DNA from: Mogibacterium sp.
GTDB lineage: Bacteria; Bacillota; Clostridia; Peptostreptococcales; Anaerovoracaceae
Length of the DNA: 64,000 nt
Direction: 5' to 3'
Assembly: GCA_017512365.1 (NCBI GenBank)
Contig: JAFWGQ010000059.1
Location: 24,029-88,028 of the forward strand
Shown: positions 31,955-40,730 of the stretch, in pieces
How the letters are laid out: each line of letters begins with the position of its first letter
How positions within the stretch are numbered: position 1 is the stretch's first letter
The notes under the pieces: model-generated
What the model saw: the letters and a program-made list of their open reading frames with translations, nothing else
Database searches by the model: none
Told to the model about the DNA's origin: nothing
Program-made: the position numbers and the translations under genes

Positions 31955-33523
31955 ATGGATAACGAAAATGTAGTAAGTCTGGCCAAGCCGGTAAAGAAGG
32001 GGATACTGAGGCTTGTTTTCAGCCGCTTTTTCCTGATCGCCCTTCTGCTCATCTTTCAGATAGCGATACTGGTCGCTGCGTACTTCTGGTTCACAGAACA
32101 GCTGCCGGCACTGGTCTACATACAGTGGGCATTCGCTTTCGTGATGATAGTATATCTGTTCAACACCAACATGGATTCGTCGGCCAAGCTGACATGGATG
32201 CTCCTGATAGCTCTGGTACCGCTCGTGGGGGCCTTCATGCTGTTCTGGACGCAGTCCAACATCGGGCACCGCATGGAAGCGAAGATGACGTCGAATCAGA
32301 TCGAAAAGACAAAAGACATGCTCGTGCAGCCTGAGAATGTGCTGCGTGAGGTGGAACACGACGGCTCGGGCACGGATGATCTGTGCAGATATTTCAACAG
32401 GACAGGCTGCTTCCCTCTTTATGACCATACGCAGGTCACTTACTTTCCTCTGGGAGAGATCAAGTTCGAGAGTATGCTCGAAGAGCTCGAGAAAGCCGAA
32501 AAGTACATCTTCATGGAGTACTTTATCGTCGAGGAAGGATACATGTGGGGGCGCATACTCGATGCGCTGATCCGAAAAGCGGAAGAAGGCGTGGAGGTGC
32601 GCGTCATGTATGACGGCATGTGCGAGATGTCGACGCTCAGACCGGGCTACTGGAAGCTGCTTGAGGCGAAGGGGATACACGCAAAGGCGTTCTCTCCGAT
32701 AAAGCCTGTTGTTTCCTCGCACTACAACTATCGCGATCACCGCAAGATACTCATCATCGACGGCAAGGTCGCGTTCAACGGCGGAGTCAACCTGGCGGAC
32801 GAATACATCAACCGCAGAGAGAGATTCGGGCACTGGAAGGACACAGCGGTAATGCTGAAGGGACCTGCGGTGCAGAGCTTCGCGCTGATGTTCCTGCAGA
32901 TGTGGAACATGAAGGAGGAAGAGGGGGATTACGAAAAATGGCTCTCGCTTCCGAGCGAGCCTGTCCCGGAAGCCAAAGGCTATGTGATGCCGTACTGTGA
33001 CAACCCGCTCGACGGGTACAAGGTTGGAGAAGCGGTCTACATAGACATGCTGTACCGCGCCACTGATTATGTGCATATCATGTCGCCGTATCTCATACTC
33101 GACGGGGAACTCGAGACAGCGCTTCGCTTTGCGGCGATGCGGGGAGTGGATGTAAAGCTCATACTCCCGGGAATACCTGACAAGAAGATCGCGTACGCTC
33201 TTGCGAAGACCCACTACCGTTCGCTGAATGATGCCGGAGTCAAGATTTACGAATACACGCCGGGCTTCGTACACGCCAAGGTGTGCGTGAGCGACGACAC
33301 CAAGGCGGTGGTCGGCACGATAAACCTCGACTACAGGAGCCTGTACCATCACTTCGAATGCGCGACATACATGTACAAAACCGACTGCATCGCGGATATC
33401 GAGAAGGACTATAAGGAAACGCTCAAAGAGTGCAGGCGCGTTACGAGCGAGAGCATCAGGAATGAGAAGCTCTCGTACAAAGTGACGGGCGTGCTGGCAA
33501 AAATGATATCTCCGCTGATGTAA
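31955..33523 (+). CDS. cls: Cardiolipin synthase
   Basis: 522 residues, ATG at 31955. Two N-terminal membrane helices are followed by two phospholipase D domains with HKD motifs: HRKILIIDGKVAFNGGVNLA and HAKVCVSDDTKAVVGTINLD. It condenses two phosphatidylglycerols to cardiolipin at the membrane. Normal length. It follows the phosphate transporter by 16 bases. Confidence 0.95.
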   Translation: MDNENVVSLAKPVKKGILRLVFSRFFLIALLLIFQIAILVAAYFWFTEQLPALVYIQWAFAFVMIVYLFNTNMDSSAKLTWMLLIALVPLVGAFMLFWTQSNIGHRMEAKMTSNQIEKTKDMLVQPENVLREVEHDGSGTDDLCRYFNRTGCFPLYDHTQVTYFPLGEIKFESMLEELEKAEKYIFMEYFIVEEGYMWGRILDALIRKAEEGVEVRVMYDGMCEMSTLRPGYWKLLEAKGIHAKAFSPIKPVVSSHYNYRDHRKILIIDGKVAFNGGVNLADEYINRRERFGHWKDTAVMLKGPAVQSFALMFLQMWNMKEEEGDYEKWLSLPSEPVPEAKGYVMPYCDNPLDGYKVGEAVYIDMLYRATDYVHIMSPYLILDGELETALRFAAMRGVDVKLILPGIPDKKIAYALAKTHYRSLNDAGVKIYEYTPGFVHAKVCVSDDTKAVVGTINLDYRSLYHHFECATYMYKTDCIADIEKDYKETLKECRRVTSESIRNEKLSYKVTGVLAKMISPLM

Positions 33524-33541
33524 CGGACGCGGCGGATATGA

Positions 33542-33547
33542 TATAAT
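33542..33547 (+). promoter_or_regulatory. -10 box for the helical-repeat protein gene
   Basis: TATAAT about 75 bases upstream of the ATG at 33623. No good -35 is seen. Confidence 0.4.
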
Positions 33548-33622
33548 ATCCCGGACAGTCACTGCGGCTCTGCCGTGATGACAGGAAGTCAGGCACTTGA
33601 TCATAACAACAGAGGTGACAAC

Positions 33623-34426
33623 ATGGAAGATATGAAAAAAACCGCAGGAGAAGAGGTAAAGAAATCCCTGAAGGAAGGCGCTGCATCGTTCCTTGATGAT
33701 GTTTCGTCGACAAAGCACAGCATTGACGAGCTCTCTGATGAGAGAAAAGCTGAAAAGGAAGCAAAGAAGGCTGAGAGAAAAGAGAAGTTCGAGAGCGCGA
33801 AGGCGTCGCTGCTCGAGTCGTTCAGACAGGGCATCGAGGAGTTCAAGTCCGACGCTTCGTTCACGAAGACGTCCTTCGAAGAGGTCTCTTCCGAGCACAA
33901 GGCTGAGAAGGCCGCAAAGAAGGAAGCCAGGAAAGAAAAGCTCGACCTCGAGGTCGCTGAGCTCAAGGCGTCTGTGGACAAGGGCGCGGGAGACTACAAG
34001 GCTGACGGAGAAGCTCTCATCGACAGCCTGAAGGAGATCGCTGCCGATGCCGGCATCGACATCAGGGAAAACGAGACGGTCGCAGGGTGGATAAAGAACA
34101 TAAAGGAATCCTTCGCTGAAGGCATCGAGGAGTTCAGGTCCGACGCTTCGTTCACAAAGGACACCATCGAGGATGTGTCTGCCGAGTATAAGGCTTCGCA
34201 GGACATGAAGAAGCACGAGAACCAGGCGAAGTTCGAGGAAAACATCGCCGCTGTAAAAGAATCCGTAGAATCCGGCGCAGAGGCGTTCAGATCCGACGCG
34301 GCATTCACTAAGGGCGCTGTCGACGAGTTATCGGCTGAGCATAAAGCCGACAAGGAGGCCAAAAAGGAAGCAAAGAGAGAAAAATTCGATCATGATGTCG
34401 AATCCATGAAGGAGTCGCTCAAATAG
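33623..34426 (+). CDS. Charged helical-repeat protein, function unknown
   Basis: 267 residues from the ATG at 33623 (AGAGGTG upstream). No signal peptide or membrane segment. It has about five repeats of roughly 50 residues. Each has a G(A/I)xxF(K/R)SDASFTK core, then DELS/EVS, then a Lys/Glu-rich AEKxAKKEARKEK stretch; the third copy is degenerate. Strong helix and coiled-coil character. It is followed by a good terminator and preceded by a TATAAT box, so it is probably monocistronic. Not recognised; a scaffold or stress-type role would be guesswork. Confidence 0.75.
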   Translation: MEDMKKTAGEEVKKSLKEGAASFLDDVSSTKHSIDELSDERKAEKEAKKAERKEKFESAKASLLESFRQGIEEFKSDASFTKTSFEEVSSEHKAEKAAKKEARKEKLDLEVAELKASVDKGAGDYKADGEALIDSLKEIAADAGIDIRENETVAGWIKNIKESFAEGIEEFRSDASFTKDTIEDVSAEYKASQDMKKHENQAKFEENIAAVKESVESGAEAFRSDAAFTKGAVDELSAEHKADKEAKKEAKREKFDHDVESMKESLK

Positions 34427-34449
34427 GGTGCCTCATACACGAGACTGAA

Positions 34450-34489
34450 GAGACGGCACTCTGCTGAAGCGGAGCGCCGTCTTTTAAGA
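34450..34489 (+). terminator. Strong terminator after the helical-repeat gene
   Basis: AGACGGC-A-CTCTGC-TGAA-GCGGAG-C-GCCGTCT followed by TTTT. Confidence 0.88.
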
Positions 34490-34516
34490 ACTATTGACTT
34501 TTGATATTTTTTGCAT

Positions 34517-35170
34517 ATGAGACGACCATATTACGAAAGCACGATACACAGGCAGATCCGTGAGAAGCGCGAGAACCGCTACGAACGGATCAGAAACGAT
34601 CTGCAGGAATACGGGGGCGAGATCCTGGCTTCAGATGAGATGAAGCAGGCCTTCGAGCAGACGCATCATCAGTGGGCGACGGTGGGAGAGCACACCTTCA
34701 GTGTAGCTTTTTCGAGCGTCATGATCTGCTATGCCCTCAGAAAACTCAATATCAAGGTGAATATCCCCGCGGTCGTTATCGGAGCGCTATGCCACGACCT
34801 GGGCATGCTCGGAAGAAGCGACAAGTATTCATCCGACAGAGAAGCGGTCGCGGAGCACCCGAAGGAATCCGTGGCTGTGGCAAAGGAGCTTCTGCCTGAA
34901 CTGCCTGAAAAGACCGAGGATATAATAGAAAGGCACATGTGGCCGCTCGGAGACAGCAAAGCGCCGAACTCTATCGAAGGAGCTGTCGTATCCGTAGCCG
35001 ACAAGTACAACGCCGTAAAGGACGTGGTAAAGGGCAGCGAAGTGAAGAACACCGGGGTAAGGAACTACGTAAAGGGTGAGAAGGACAGGATAAAGGAAGC
35101 GCTGAAAAAAGAGCTCGGGCCTCAGGCCGGAGGAAGTATAAGGAGCGGTAATGAAGAGGAAAGACAGTAA
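34517..35170 (+). CDS. HD-domain phosphohydrolase
   Basis: 217 residues from the ATG at 34517. It has the HD metal-binding set: GEHTFSVAF, GALCHDLGMLG, EHPKESVAVA and VADKYNAVKD. Members act on nucleotides or signalling phosphodiesters. There is no clear ribosome site before the ATG, and a TTGACT at about 34494 is close, so initiation is uncertain. It overlaps the next gene by 20 bases. Confidence 0.82.
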   Translation: MRRPYYESTIHRQIREKRENRYERIRNDLQEYGGEILASDEMKQAFEQTHHQWATVGEHTFSVAFSSVMICYALRKLNIKVNIPAVVIGALCHDLGMLGRSDKYSSDREAVAEHPKESVAVAKELLPELPEKTEDIIERHMWPLGDSKAPNSIEGAVVSVADKYNAVKDVVKGSEVKNTGVRNYVKGEKDRIKEALKKELGPQAGGSIRSGNEEERQ

Positions 35171-35984
35171 AATGAAACGGATCATCGCGCTGCTGCTGAT
35201 CGCGGCCGTCTCCTCCATGCTCTGCGCTTGCGGAGGCAGGATGCAGAAGGCCAGGGACGCGATGGAAGACAAGGAATACATAGGTCTGATATCCGCGATG
35301 GATAACGAGATCGACATGCTCATCGATGAGGCTGATATAGATCATGTGGATACCATCGGCGGAGTCGAATACCACGTCGGAACGCTCTGCGGACAGAACG
35401 TGGTGATAGCGAAGTCCGGCATCGGCATGGTCCTGTCGGCCTCTGTGGCGACGACCCTGCTCAACGGCCACAAAGTATCCAAGGTGATCTTCACGGGAAT
35501 AGCCGGCGGCACCGGCGATAAGACGAAGGTCCTCGATGAGGTCATAGGAGACAGGTATGTCGAGCACGATTACGGAACGGTGACGGACGAAGGCTTCAAA
35601 TGGACATACGGCAACACCGGCGAAGAAGTCGGAGATAAAGGATACTTCTACAGCGATCCCGAGCTTGCAGACCTCGCGTATGAGTCGGCTGTCGATGTCG
35701 TGGGCAAAGATAACGTCCACCGGGGCACTATAGCTTCGGGGAATCAGTTCATAACTTCCGGAGATTATGCCGACAGACTCGAGCAGGATTTCGAAGCGAT
35801 CGCCTGCGAGATGGAAGGGGCTGCCATAGCGGAAGTATGCACTCAGTATAAGACGCCCTTCGTTGTCATAAGAGCGATGTCCGACAAGGCTGACGGCAAG
35901 GCTCATGAGAGCTTTGATAACTTCGGCGACACAGCAGCCGACAATTCGAGCAGGATAGTCATGGAGATGCTGAATAATATGTAA
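35151..35984 (+). CDS. MTA/SAH nucleosidase with lipoprotein signal peptide
   Basis: 277 residues from the ATG at 35151 (AGGAG at 35141-35145); the ATG at 35172 is an alternative. The N-terminus MKRIIALLLIAAVSSML-CACGG is a signal peptide with a lipobox-like LCAC, followed by a full nucleoside phosphorylase-type domain: YIGLISAMDNEIDML, KVIFTGIAGG, CEMEGAAIAEVC and RAMSDKADG. The catalytic Glu and Asp are kept. MTA/SAH nucleosidases are normally cytoplasmic, so a membrane-anchored outer form is unusual. Confidence 0.87.
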   Translation: MKRKDSKMKRIIALLLIAAVSSMLCACGGRMQKARDAMEDKEYIGLISAMDNEIDMLIDEADIDHVDTIGGVEYHVGTLCGQNVVIAKSGIGMVLSASVATTLLNGHKVSKVIFTGIAGGTGDKTKVLDEVIGDRYVEHDYGTVTDEGFKWTYGNTGEEVGDKGYFYSDPELADLAYESAVDVVGKDNVHRGTIASGNQFITSGDYADRLEQDFEAIACEMEGAAIAEVCTQYKTPFVVIRAMSDKADGKAHESFDNFGDTAADNSSRIVMEMLNNM

Positions 35985-36007
35985 ATCTTCGTGGAAGGAG
36001 AGGGGAA

Positions 36008-36637
36008 ATGGATGCGAACATCATAAAGAGAAATGAGAAACTTGCGCAAAAGGTCATAAAGGGCCTTGAGAGCCGCAACATGAGCGGATACTACGCGAAG
36101 GACAGGGAAGAAGCCCTTAAGATCGCGCTCGGTCTGATAAAAGAGGGCAGCACGGTCACGATGGGAGGTGCGATGAGCGCCCATGAGATCGGACTCGTCG
36201 ATGCTCTGAAGAAGGGGAATTACAACTTCGTCGACAGGGATCAGATGGAAGACAAGAAGGCGGCGGCTCTCGCGGCGTATTCGGCGGATGTGTTCCTTAC
36301 GAGCACCAACGCGATGACAGAGGACGGGATGCTCGTCAACATCGACGGAAATGCCAACAGAGTATCTGCCATCGCTCACGGACCGGAGAAGGTCATAGTC
36401 ATCGCCGGTATGAACAAGGTCTGCGATGATCTCGACGGAGCGATGAAAAGGGCCCGCAACGTGGCGGCCCCGACGAATGCACAGAGGTTCGGCATAGATA
36501 CGCCTTGCTCAAAGACAGGCTCGTGCATGGACTGCAAGAGTCCTGACACCATATGCTGCCAGTTCCTGATCACGAGGTATTCGCGTCACAGTGACCGTAT
36601 CCACGTGATACTCGTGAACGATATGCTCGGTTTCTAG
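36008..36637 (+). CDS. LUD domain protein (LutC/DUF162 type)
   Basis: 209 residues, ATG at 36008 with GGAGAGGGG upstream. Features are TVTMGGAMSAHEIGLVDAL, DVFLTSTNAMTEDGMLVNID, GNANRVSAIAHGPEKVIVIA and CMDCKSPDTICC. The family includes LutC of lactate oxidation, but LutA and LutB are not nearby, so the role is open. A terminator follows. Confidence 0.88.
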   Translation: MDANIIKRNEKLAQKVIKGLESRNMSGYYAKDREEALKIALGLIKEGSTVTMGGAMSAHEIGLVDALKKGNYNFVDRDQMEDKKAAALAAYSADVFLTSTNAMTEDGMLVNIDGNANRVSAIAHGPEKVIVIAGMNKVCDDLDGAMKRARNVAAPTNAQRFGIDTPCSKTGSCMDCKSPDTICCQFLITRYSRHSDRIHVILVNDMLGF

Positions 36638-36665
36638 AGAAATACAGAATACGCAAAAAAGAATT

Positions 36666-36699
36666 GATCCCGGCCGTGAGACCGGGATCGCTCTTTTCT
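36666..36699 (+). terminator. Terminator after the LUD gene
   Basis: GATCCCGG, an 8-base loop, CCGGGATC, then GCTCTTTTC. Confidence 0.75.
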
Positions 36700-36762
36700 G
36701 CGTCTTCTTATCAGTGATAACGTATGAAGGTATTAAGTATGAGAGATGAGAGGTTTTCCTGA

Positions 36763-37215
36763 TCAGCCTTCGATCATGATGGTCTTCTTCTCAGGCAGCT
36801 CAGGCTCTTTTTCCTTAGGGAAGCAGAGTCTCAGAACGCCGTCTTCGAATTTGGCCTTCACGTCGTTTTCATCCAGACCTTCGCCGACATAGAAGCTTCT
36901 CTGCATAGCTCCGGAGTAACGCTCCTGACGGAGGAGTTTGCCCTTGTCGTCCTTTTCCTCCTCGTTGACTGCCTTGCAGGCGCCTACGATCAGGTAGCCG
37001 TTGTCGAGAGTCAGCGTTATCTCGTCCTTCTTGAAGCCCGGCAGGTCGATGTCGAGTTCATAGTTGCCGTCCCTGTCGCGAACGTCCGTCTTCATCAGAC
37101 CGGTCACATGCTTGCCGTAGAGTTTTCTCTCCACATCATCGTTCCTGAGACGAGGGAAGTCGAATCCCATGAAATCATCGAATAAATCATCGTTGAAAAG
37201 CTTTGGATAAAACAT
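36763..37215 (-). CDS. Small heat shock protein Hsp20
   Basis: 150 residues from the ATG at 37215, preceded on its strand by AAGGAGG. The alpha-crystallin domain is visible: DVRDRDGNYELDIDLPGF, LTLDNGYLIVGACK, RSFYVGEGLDENDVKAKFED and GVLRLCFPK. It prevents aggregation of unfolding proteins. A CIRCE operator overlaps its promoter, so it is under HrcA repression. Confidence 0.95.
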   Translation of the reverse strand: MFYPKLFNDDLFDDFMGFDFPRLRNDDVERKLYGKHVTGLMKTDVRDRDGNYELDIDLPGFKKDEITLTLDNGYLIVGACKAVNEEEKDDKGKLLRQERYSGAMQRSFYVGEGLDENDVKAKFEDGVLRLCFPKEKEPELPEKKTIMIEG

Positions 37216-37293
37216 AGTGTGCCTCCTTATGCAATTGATCTTTTTCGTTAGCTGCGCGGTCCTGTGTGACCGCTTCTTTTCTCTGACGATCAC

Positions 37294-37322
37294 AATATAG
37301 CACTTTTGTTAGCACTCGTCAA
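37294..37322 (-). promoter_or_regulatory. hsp20 promoter
   Basis: Minus strand -35 TTGACG (37322-37317), a 17-base spacer, -10 TATATT (37299-37294). The -35 lies inside the CIRCE spacer and one CIRCE arm lies in the promoter spacer. Confidence 0.8.
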
Positions 37323-37335
37323 TAGCGAGTGCTAA
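37309..37335. promoter_or_regulatory. CIRCE operator (HrcA binding site)
   Basis: TTAGCACTC, 9 bases, GAGTGCTAA, a perfect match to the CIRCE consensus. It sits over the hsp20 promoter. Confidence 0.97.
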
Positions 37336-37554
37336 TATTTTTCAAAAATATTTTTCCCCTCATTTTTCTTCGTAAGCTGAACGTATAGATCCGCAGTCCG
37401 GGAGGCGGAGGACGCCGGAAACCGGCATATGTGATTTTACGGTGAAAAAAATACTTAGATATGGCAATCATGCTATAATAAATTGTCAATTTATGTAAAC
37501 AATCACGGTCAGGTCTTTTCTGACCGGAAATCTTTCATCAACGGAGGAATGATC
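37336..37554. other. Spacer between hsp20 and the MBL nuclease gene
   Basis: It holds an extended -10 box TGCTATAAT at 37471-37479 and a short hairpin (GGTCAG...CTGACC, about 37508-37526) in the presumed 5' leader of the downstream gene. No coding signal is seen. Confidence 0.5.
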
Positions 37555-39204
37555 ATGAAAGTCACGTTTATCGGAGCGACTCATGAGGTCACAGGATCCT
37601 GTACGCTGCTCCAGGCCTGCGGCAAAAATATCATCGTAGACTGCGGAATGGAACAGGGGGCGGATCTGTTCGAAAACATCGAGATCCCTGTCGCCCCTGC
37701 GGATATCGACGCCATAGTCGTTACCCACGCTCACATCGACCATACGGGCAAGCTGCCGTTCCTGGTCGCCAACGGATACTCCGGACCGATCTATTCGACC
37801 GAGGCCACCAAAAACCTTTGCGAGATAATGCTCAAGGATTCCGCGCACATACAGGAATTCGAAATGCAGTGGAGGAACCGCAAGGGCAAAAGATCCGGCG
37901 CTGAAGAATACGAGCCTCTTTACACGATGGATGATGTCATGAACACCATTCCGCTGTTCAAGACGGCGGGATACGGAACGGATATCGCGGTGTTCGACGG
38001 CATAAACATATGCTATACCGACGCGGGCCATCTGCTCGGCTCATCCAGCGTCCTGTTCTCTCTGAATGAGGACGGCGTCGAGAAGAGCATACTTTTCTCC
38101 GGAGATATCGGAAACGTTGCGAAGCCTCTTATCAAGGAACCTCAGGACCCGCTCCACGCGGACTATGTCGTGTGCGAATCCACCTATGGAGACCGCGTCC
38201 ATCCTGACGCGCCGGACTACGAAAAACTGCTGACAGACATAATACAGCGTACGCTGGACAGGGGAGGCAACCTCGTGGTGCCGGCGTTCGCGGTAGGAAG
38301 GACGCAGGAACTGCTCTACTTTATCAGGATCATCAAGGAAAAGGGCCTGGTGAAGAACCATGCGGATTTCCCGGTCGTGGTCGACAGCCCGCTCGCCGTC
38401 GAAGCGACCAATATATACAGTACAGAACTTTACGACTACTACGATGAGGAGGCCATAGAGCTTCTGAGGTCGGGAGTCAATCCGGTGACCTTCCCGGATC
38501 TCAGGCTGTCGGTATCGAGCGACGAGTCGAAGGCCATCAATGATGACCTGACTCCTAAAGTAATAATCTCAGCCTCCGGCATGTGCGAGGCGGGCCGCAT
38601 AAGGCATCACCTCAAGCACAACCTCTGGAGACCTGAGTGCACGATACTCTTCGTCGGCTTCCAGAGTCAGGGGACCGTCGGAGCAAAACTGCTCGACGGG
38701 GCGCCTGCAGTCAAGCTTTTCGGAGAGGAGATACAGGTAAAGGCAGAGATCGTGAGGATAGACTCATTCAGCAGCCACGCCGACGAGCCTCATCTGCTCG
38801 AGTGGATAAAAAAGACGAATGTTTCGACAAGGATATTCATAAACCACGGAGAGGATAAGGTGACGGAGAACTTCGCGGCTGAAGCAGCAAAAGCGACAGG
38901 AAAGGAAGCTGTGGCTCCGTACAGCGGTGAGGTCTGGGATCTTGCTTCGAACGAGCTGATCCATAAGGCTGAAGTGAAGCCTGTCATAAGAAAGCAGGCT
39001 CAGGGCGGCGGAGCCGGCGCGGAAGATCACAGATCGGAGTCGGCCGCGTCTCCTGCGTTCAGGGACCTCAAGAACAGCGGCGTAGAGCTGATGCAGCTCA
39101 TCGGGAAGAACGAGGGCCACTCCAACAAGGAACTCAACAAGATGCGCCGGGATATAGAGGCGCTGATCGCCAAATACTCATCCGGGGAGGCAAACAATGG
39201 ATAA
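37555..39204 (+). CDS. MBL-fold/beta-CASP RNA-processing-type hydrolase
   Basis: 549 residues from the ATG at 37555, with CGGAGG seven bases upstream. Metallo-beta-lactamase motifs are THAHIDHTGKLP (HxHxDH), DAGHLLGSSS and FSGDIG. The beta-CASP part has CESTYGDRVHP, VVPAFAVGRTQELLYFI, ISASGMCEAGRIRHHL and the final SSHADEPHLLEW. This is the CPSF-73/YsH1-like bacterial group, presumably an RNase; an RNA substrate is inferred. It overlaps murI by eight bases. Confidence 0.93.
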   Translation: MKVTFIGATHEVTGSCTLLQACGKNIIVDCGMEQGADLFENIEIPVAPADIDAIVVTHAHIDHTGKLPFLVANGYSGPIYSTEATKNLCEIMLKDSAHIQEFEMQWRNRKGKRSGAEEYEPLYTMDDVMNTIPLFKTAGYGTDIAVFDGINICYTDAGHLLGSSSVLFSLNEDGVEKSILFSGDIGNVAKPLIKEPQDPLHADYVVCESTYGDRVHPDAPDYEKLLTDIIQRTLDRGGNLVVPAFAVGRTQELLYFIRIIKEKGLVKNHADFPVVVDSPLAVEATNIYSTELYDYYDEEAIELLRSGVNPVTFPDLRLSVSSDESKAINDDLTPKVIISASGMCEAGRIRHHLKHNLWRPECTILFVGFQSQGTVGAKLLDGAPAVKLFGEEIQVKAEIVRIDSFSSHADEPHLLEWIKKTNVSTRIFINHGEDKVTENFAAEAAKATGKEAVAPYSGEVWDLASNELIHKAEVKPVIRKQAQGGGAGAEDHRSESAASPAFRDLKNSGVELMQLIGKNEGHSNKELNKMRRDIEALIAKYSSGEANNG

Positions 39205-39997
39205 CAGGCCTATCGGGGTATTCGATTCGGGACTCGGCGGCCTGACCTCGGTGCATGAACTCCACAGGCAGCTGCCTGAAGAGAAGGTCATATACTACGG
39301 GGACACCGCGAGGACGCCTTACGGATCGAAATCGCCCGAGACCATAATAAAATTCGCCACTCAGATCGTGGACTATCTGGTCGCGCGCAATACAAAGATG
39401 ATACTCATAGCCTGCAATACCGTCACGGCGCTGGCCCTGGATTCTCTCAGAGAGAGATATCCGGCCATTCCCATCATCGGAGTGATCGAGCCGACTGTCA
39501 GAAAGGTCGTTTCCGAGGGATGCAGCAATGTGGGCGTCATAGCCACCAAGGCGACGATAGGAAGCGATGTGTACGGCAGGGAGCTTCGAAGGATGGACCC
39601 GGACATAAAGGTCTGCAGCGCCGCGTGCCCTGCAATAGTGCCTCTGGTCGAGGAGGGACTTACCGACACCGACATCATGGAGCTTACTGTAAAGCACTAC
39701 ATGGATGACTTCGTCAGGGAGGGCGGATTCAGCGATCTCATACTCGGATGCACCCACTATCCTTTGGTCGCGGGACACCTCAGAAAGCTCTATCCTGATC
39801 TCAGGCTGTACAGCTCATCGGCGGAGGTCGTGAGCGAGGCCAGAAGGATACTTACGGAGAACGACATGCTCGCATCCGGGTCGGAATTCACGGACAGATA
39901 TTACGCGAGCGACATGTCGGATAATTTCATCGCCATGACTGACATGCTTTTCAGGGATACGGATTTCAAAATCCACCTATTAAAACTTGAAGAATAG
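39197..39997 (+). CDS. murI: Glutamate racemase
   Basis: 266 residues. PIGVFDSGLGGLTSVHEL is the N-terminal signature. The two catalytic cysteines lie in LIACNTVTALALD and ILGCTHYPLV. It supplies D-glutamate for peptidoglycan. It starts inside the end of the preceding gene, so translation is probably coupled. Confidence 0.96.
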   Translation: MDNRPIGVFDSGLGGLTSVHELHRQLPEEKVIYYGDTARTPYGSKSPETIIKFATQIVDYLVARNTKMILIACNTVTALALDSLRERYPAIPIIGVIEPTVRKVVSEGCSNVGVIATKATIGSDVYGRELRRMDPDIKVCSAACPAIVPLVEEGLTDTDIMELTVKHYMDDFVREGGFSDLILGCTHYPLVAGHLRKLYPDLRLYSSSAEVVSEARRILTENDMLASGSEFTDRYYASDMSDNFIAMTDMLFRDTDFKIHLLKLEE

Positions 39998-40077
39998 TAA
40001 CTTTTCTTGTAAAATCAATGGGCTGTGCATTCCGGCGCGCTCCATGCGCCGCGCAGCACGACAAAAAGGGAGTTATT

Positions 40078-40689
40078 ATGGAAACTGAATTCAAATACGC
40101 GCTCAGCGATCCGTCGGTATTCGACGAGATCATCAAAAACGCAGAGATCAACAAAATGGGCATCGACGCGGTCGAGGTCATCGACATGCACGCTGACTAT
40201 TTTGATACTGCTGACTGGGATTTCCGCAAAAAGGGCATAGCCTACAGGATACGCCAGGAGGATGACCGCTGCACAGCCACCATCAAGTGGGATGTGAACG
40301 TCAGGGAAGGACTCCATCAGAGAGAGGAATTCAATCTGGTGGTCAATGACGAGAGATTCGCCGAAAATCCGGATATCGAATTCTTCATCTCGAGTGATGC
40401 GTACGAGGTGCTGCACGAAGCGGCCGGAGACAAGACTCTTGTCGCTACCATATCCATGGACTACCAGCGCAGGCAGTTCAAGGTGGATACCGGCAGATCC
40501 ATCAGCTGCATATCCGTGGATGAAGGCGTGATACGCCACATAGACGGACACACGGTGCCTATATGTGAGCTCGAGATCGAGTGGTATTACGGCGACGAGG
40601 ATGATTTCATGCGGCTCGCCGAGCTGATACAGAAGAAGTACGGGCTCGTGGCCGAGGACAGGTCGAAGCTCCAGAGGGCGTTTGAGTAA
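40078..40689 (+). CDS. CYTH-domain protein (triphosphate tunnel fold)
   Basis: 203 residues from the ATG at 40078 (AAAAGGGAG upstream). It begins METEFKYAL, the ExExK-like strand, and has DYFDTADWDFRKKGIAYRIR, CTATIKWDV and PICELEIEWYYG, in which acidic and basic strand residues line the tunnel. Members bind triphosphates or polyphosphate. The exact reaction is unknown. Confidence 0.85.
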   Translation: METEFKYALSDPSVFDEIIKNAEINKMGIDAVEVIDMHADYFDTADWDFRKKGIAYRIRQEDDRCTATIKWDVNVREGLHQREEFNLVVNDERFAENPDIEFFISSDAYEVLHEAAGDKTLVATISMDYQRRQFKVDTGRSISCISVDEGVIRHIDGHTVPICELEIEWYYGDEDDFMRLAELIQKKYGLVAEDRSKLQRAFE

Positions 40690-40730
40690 GATAACAAAAC
40701 AAGCAATATGATCACGGAGGATAATATCAA

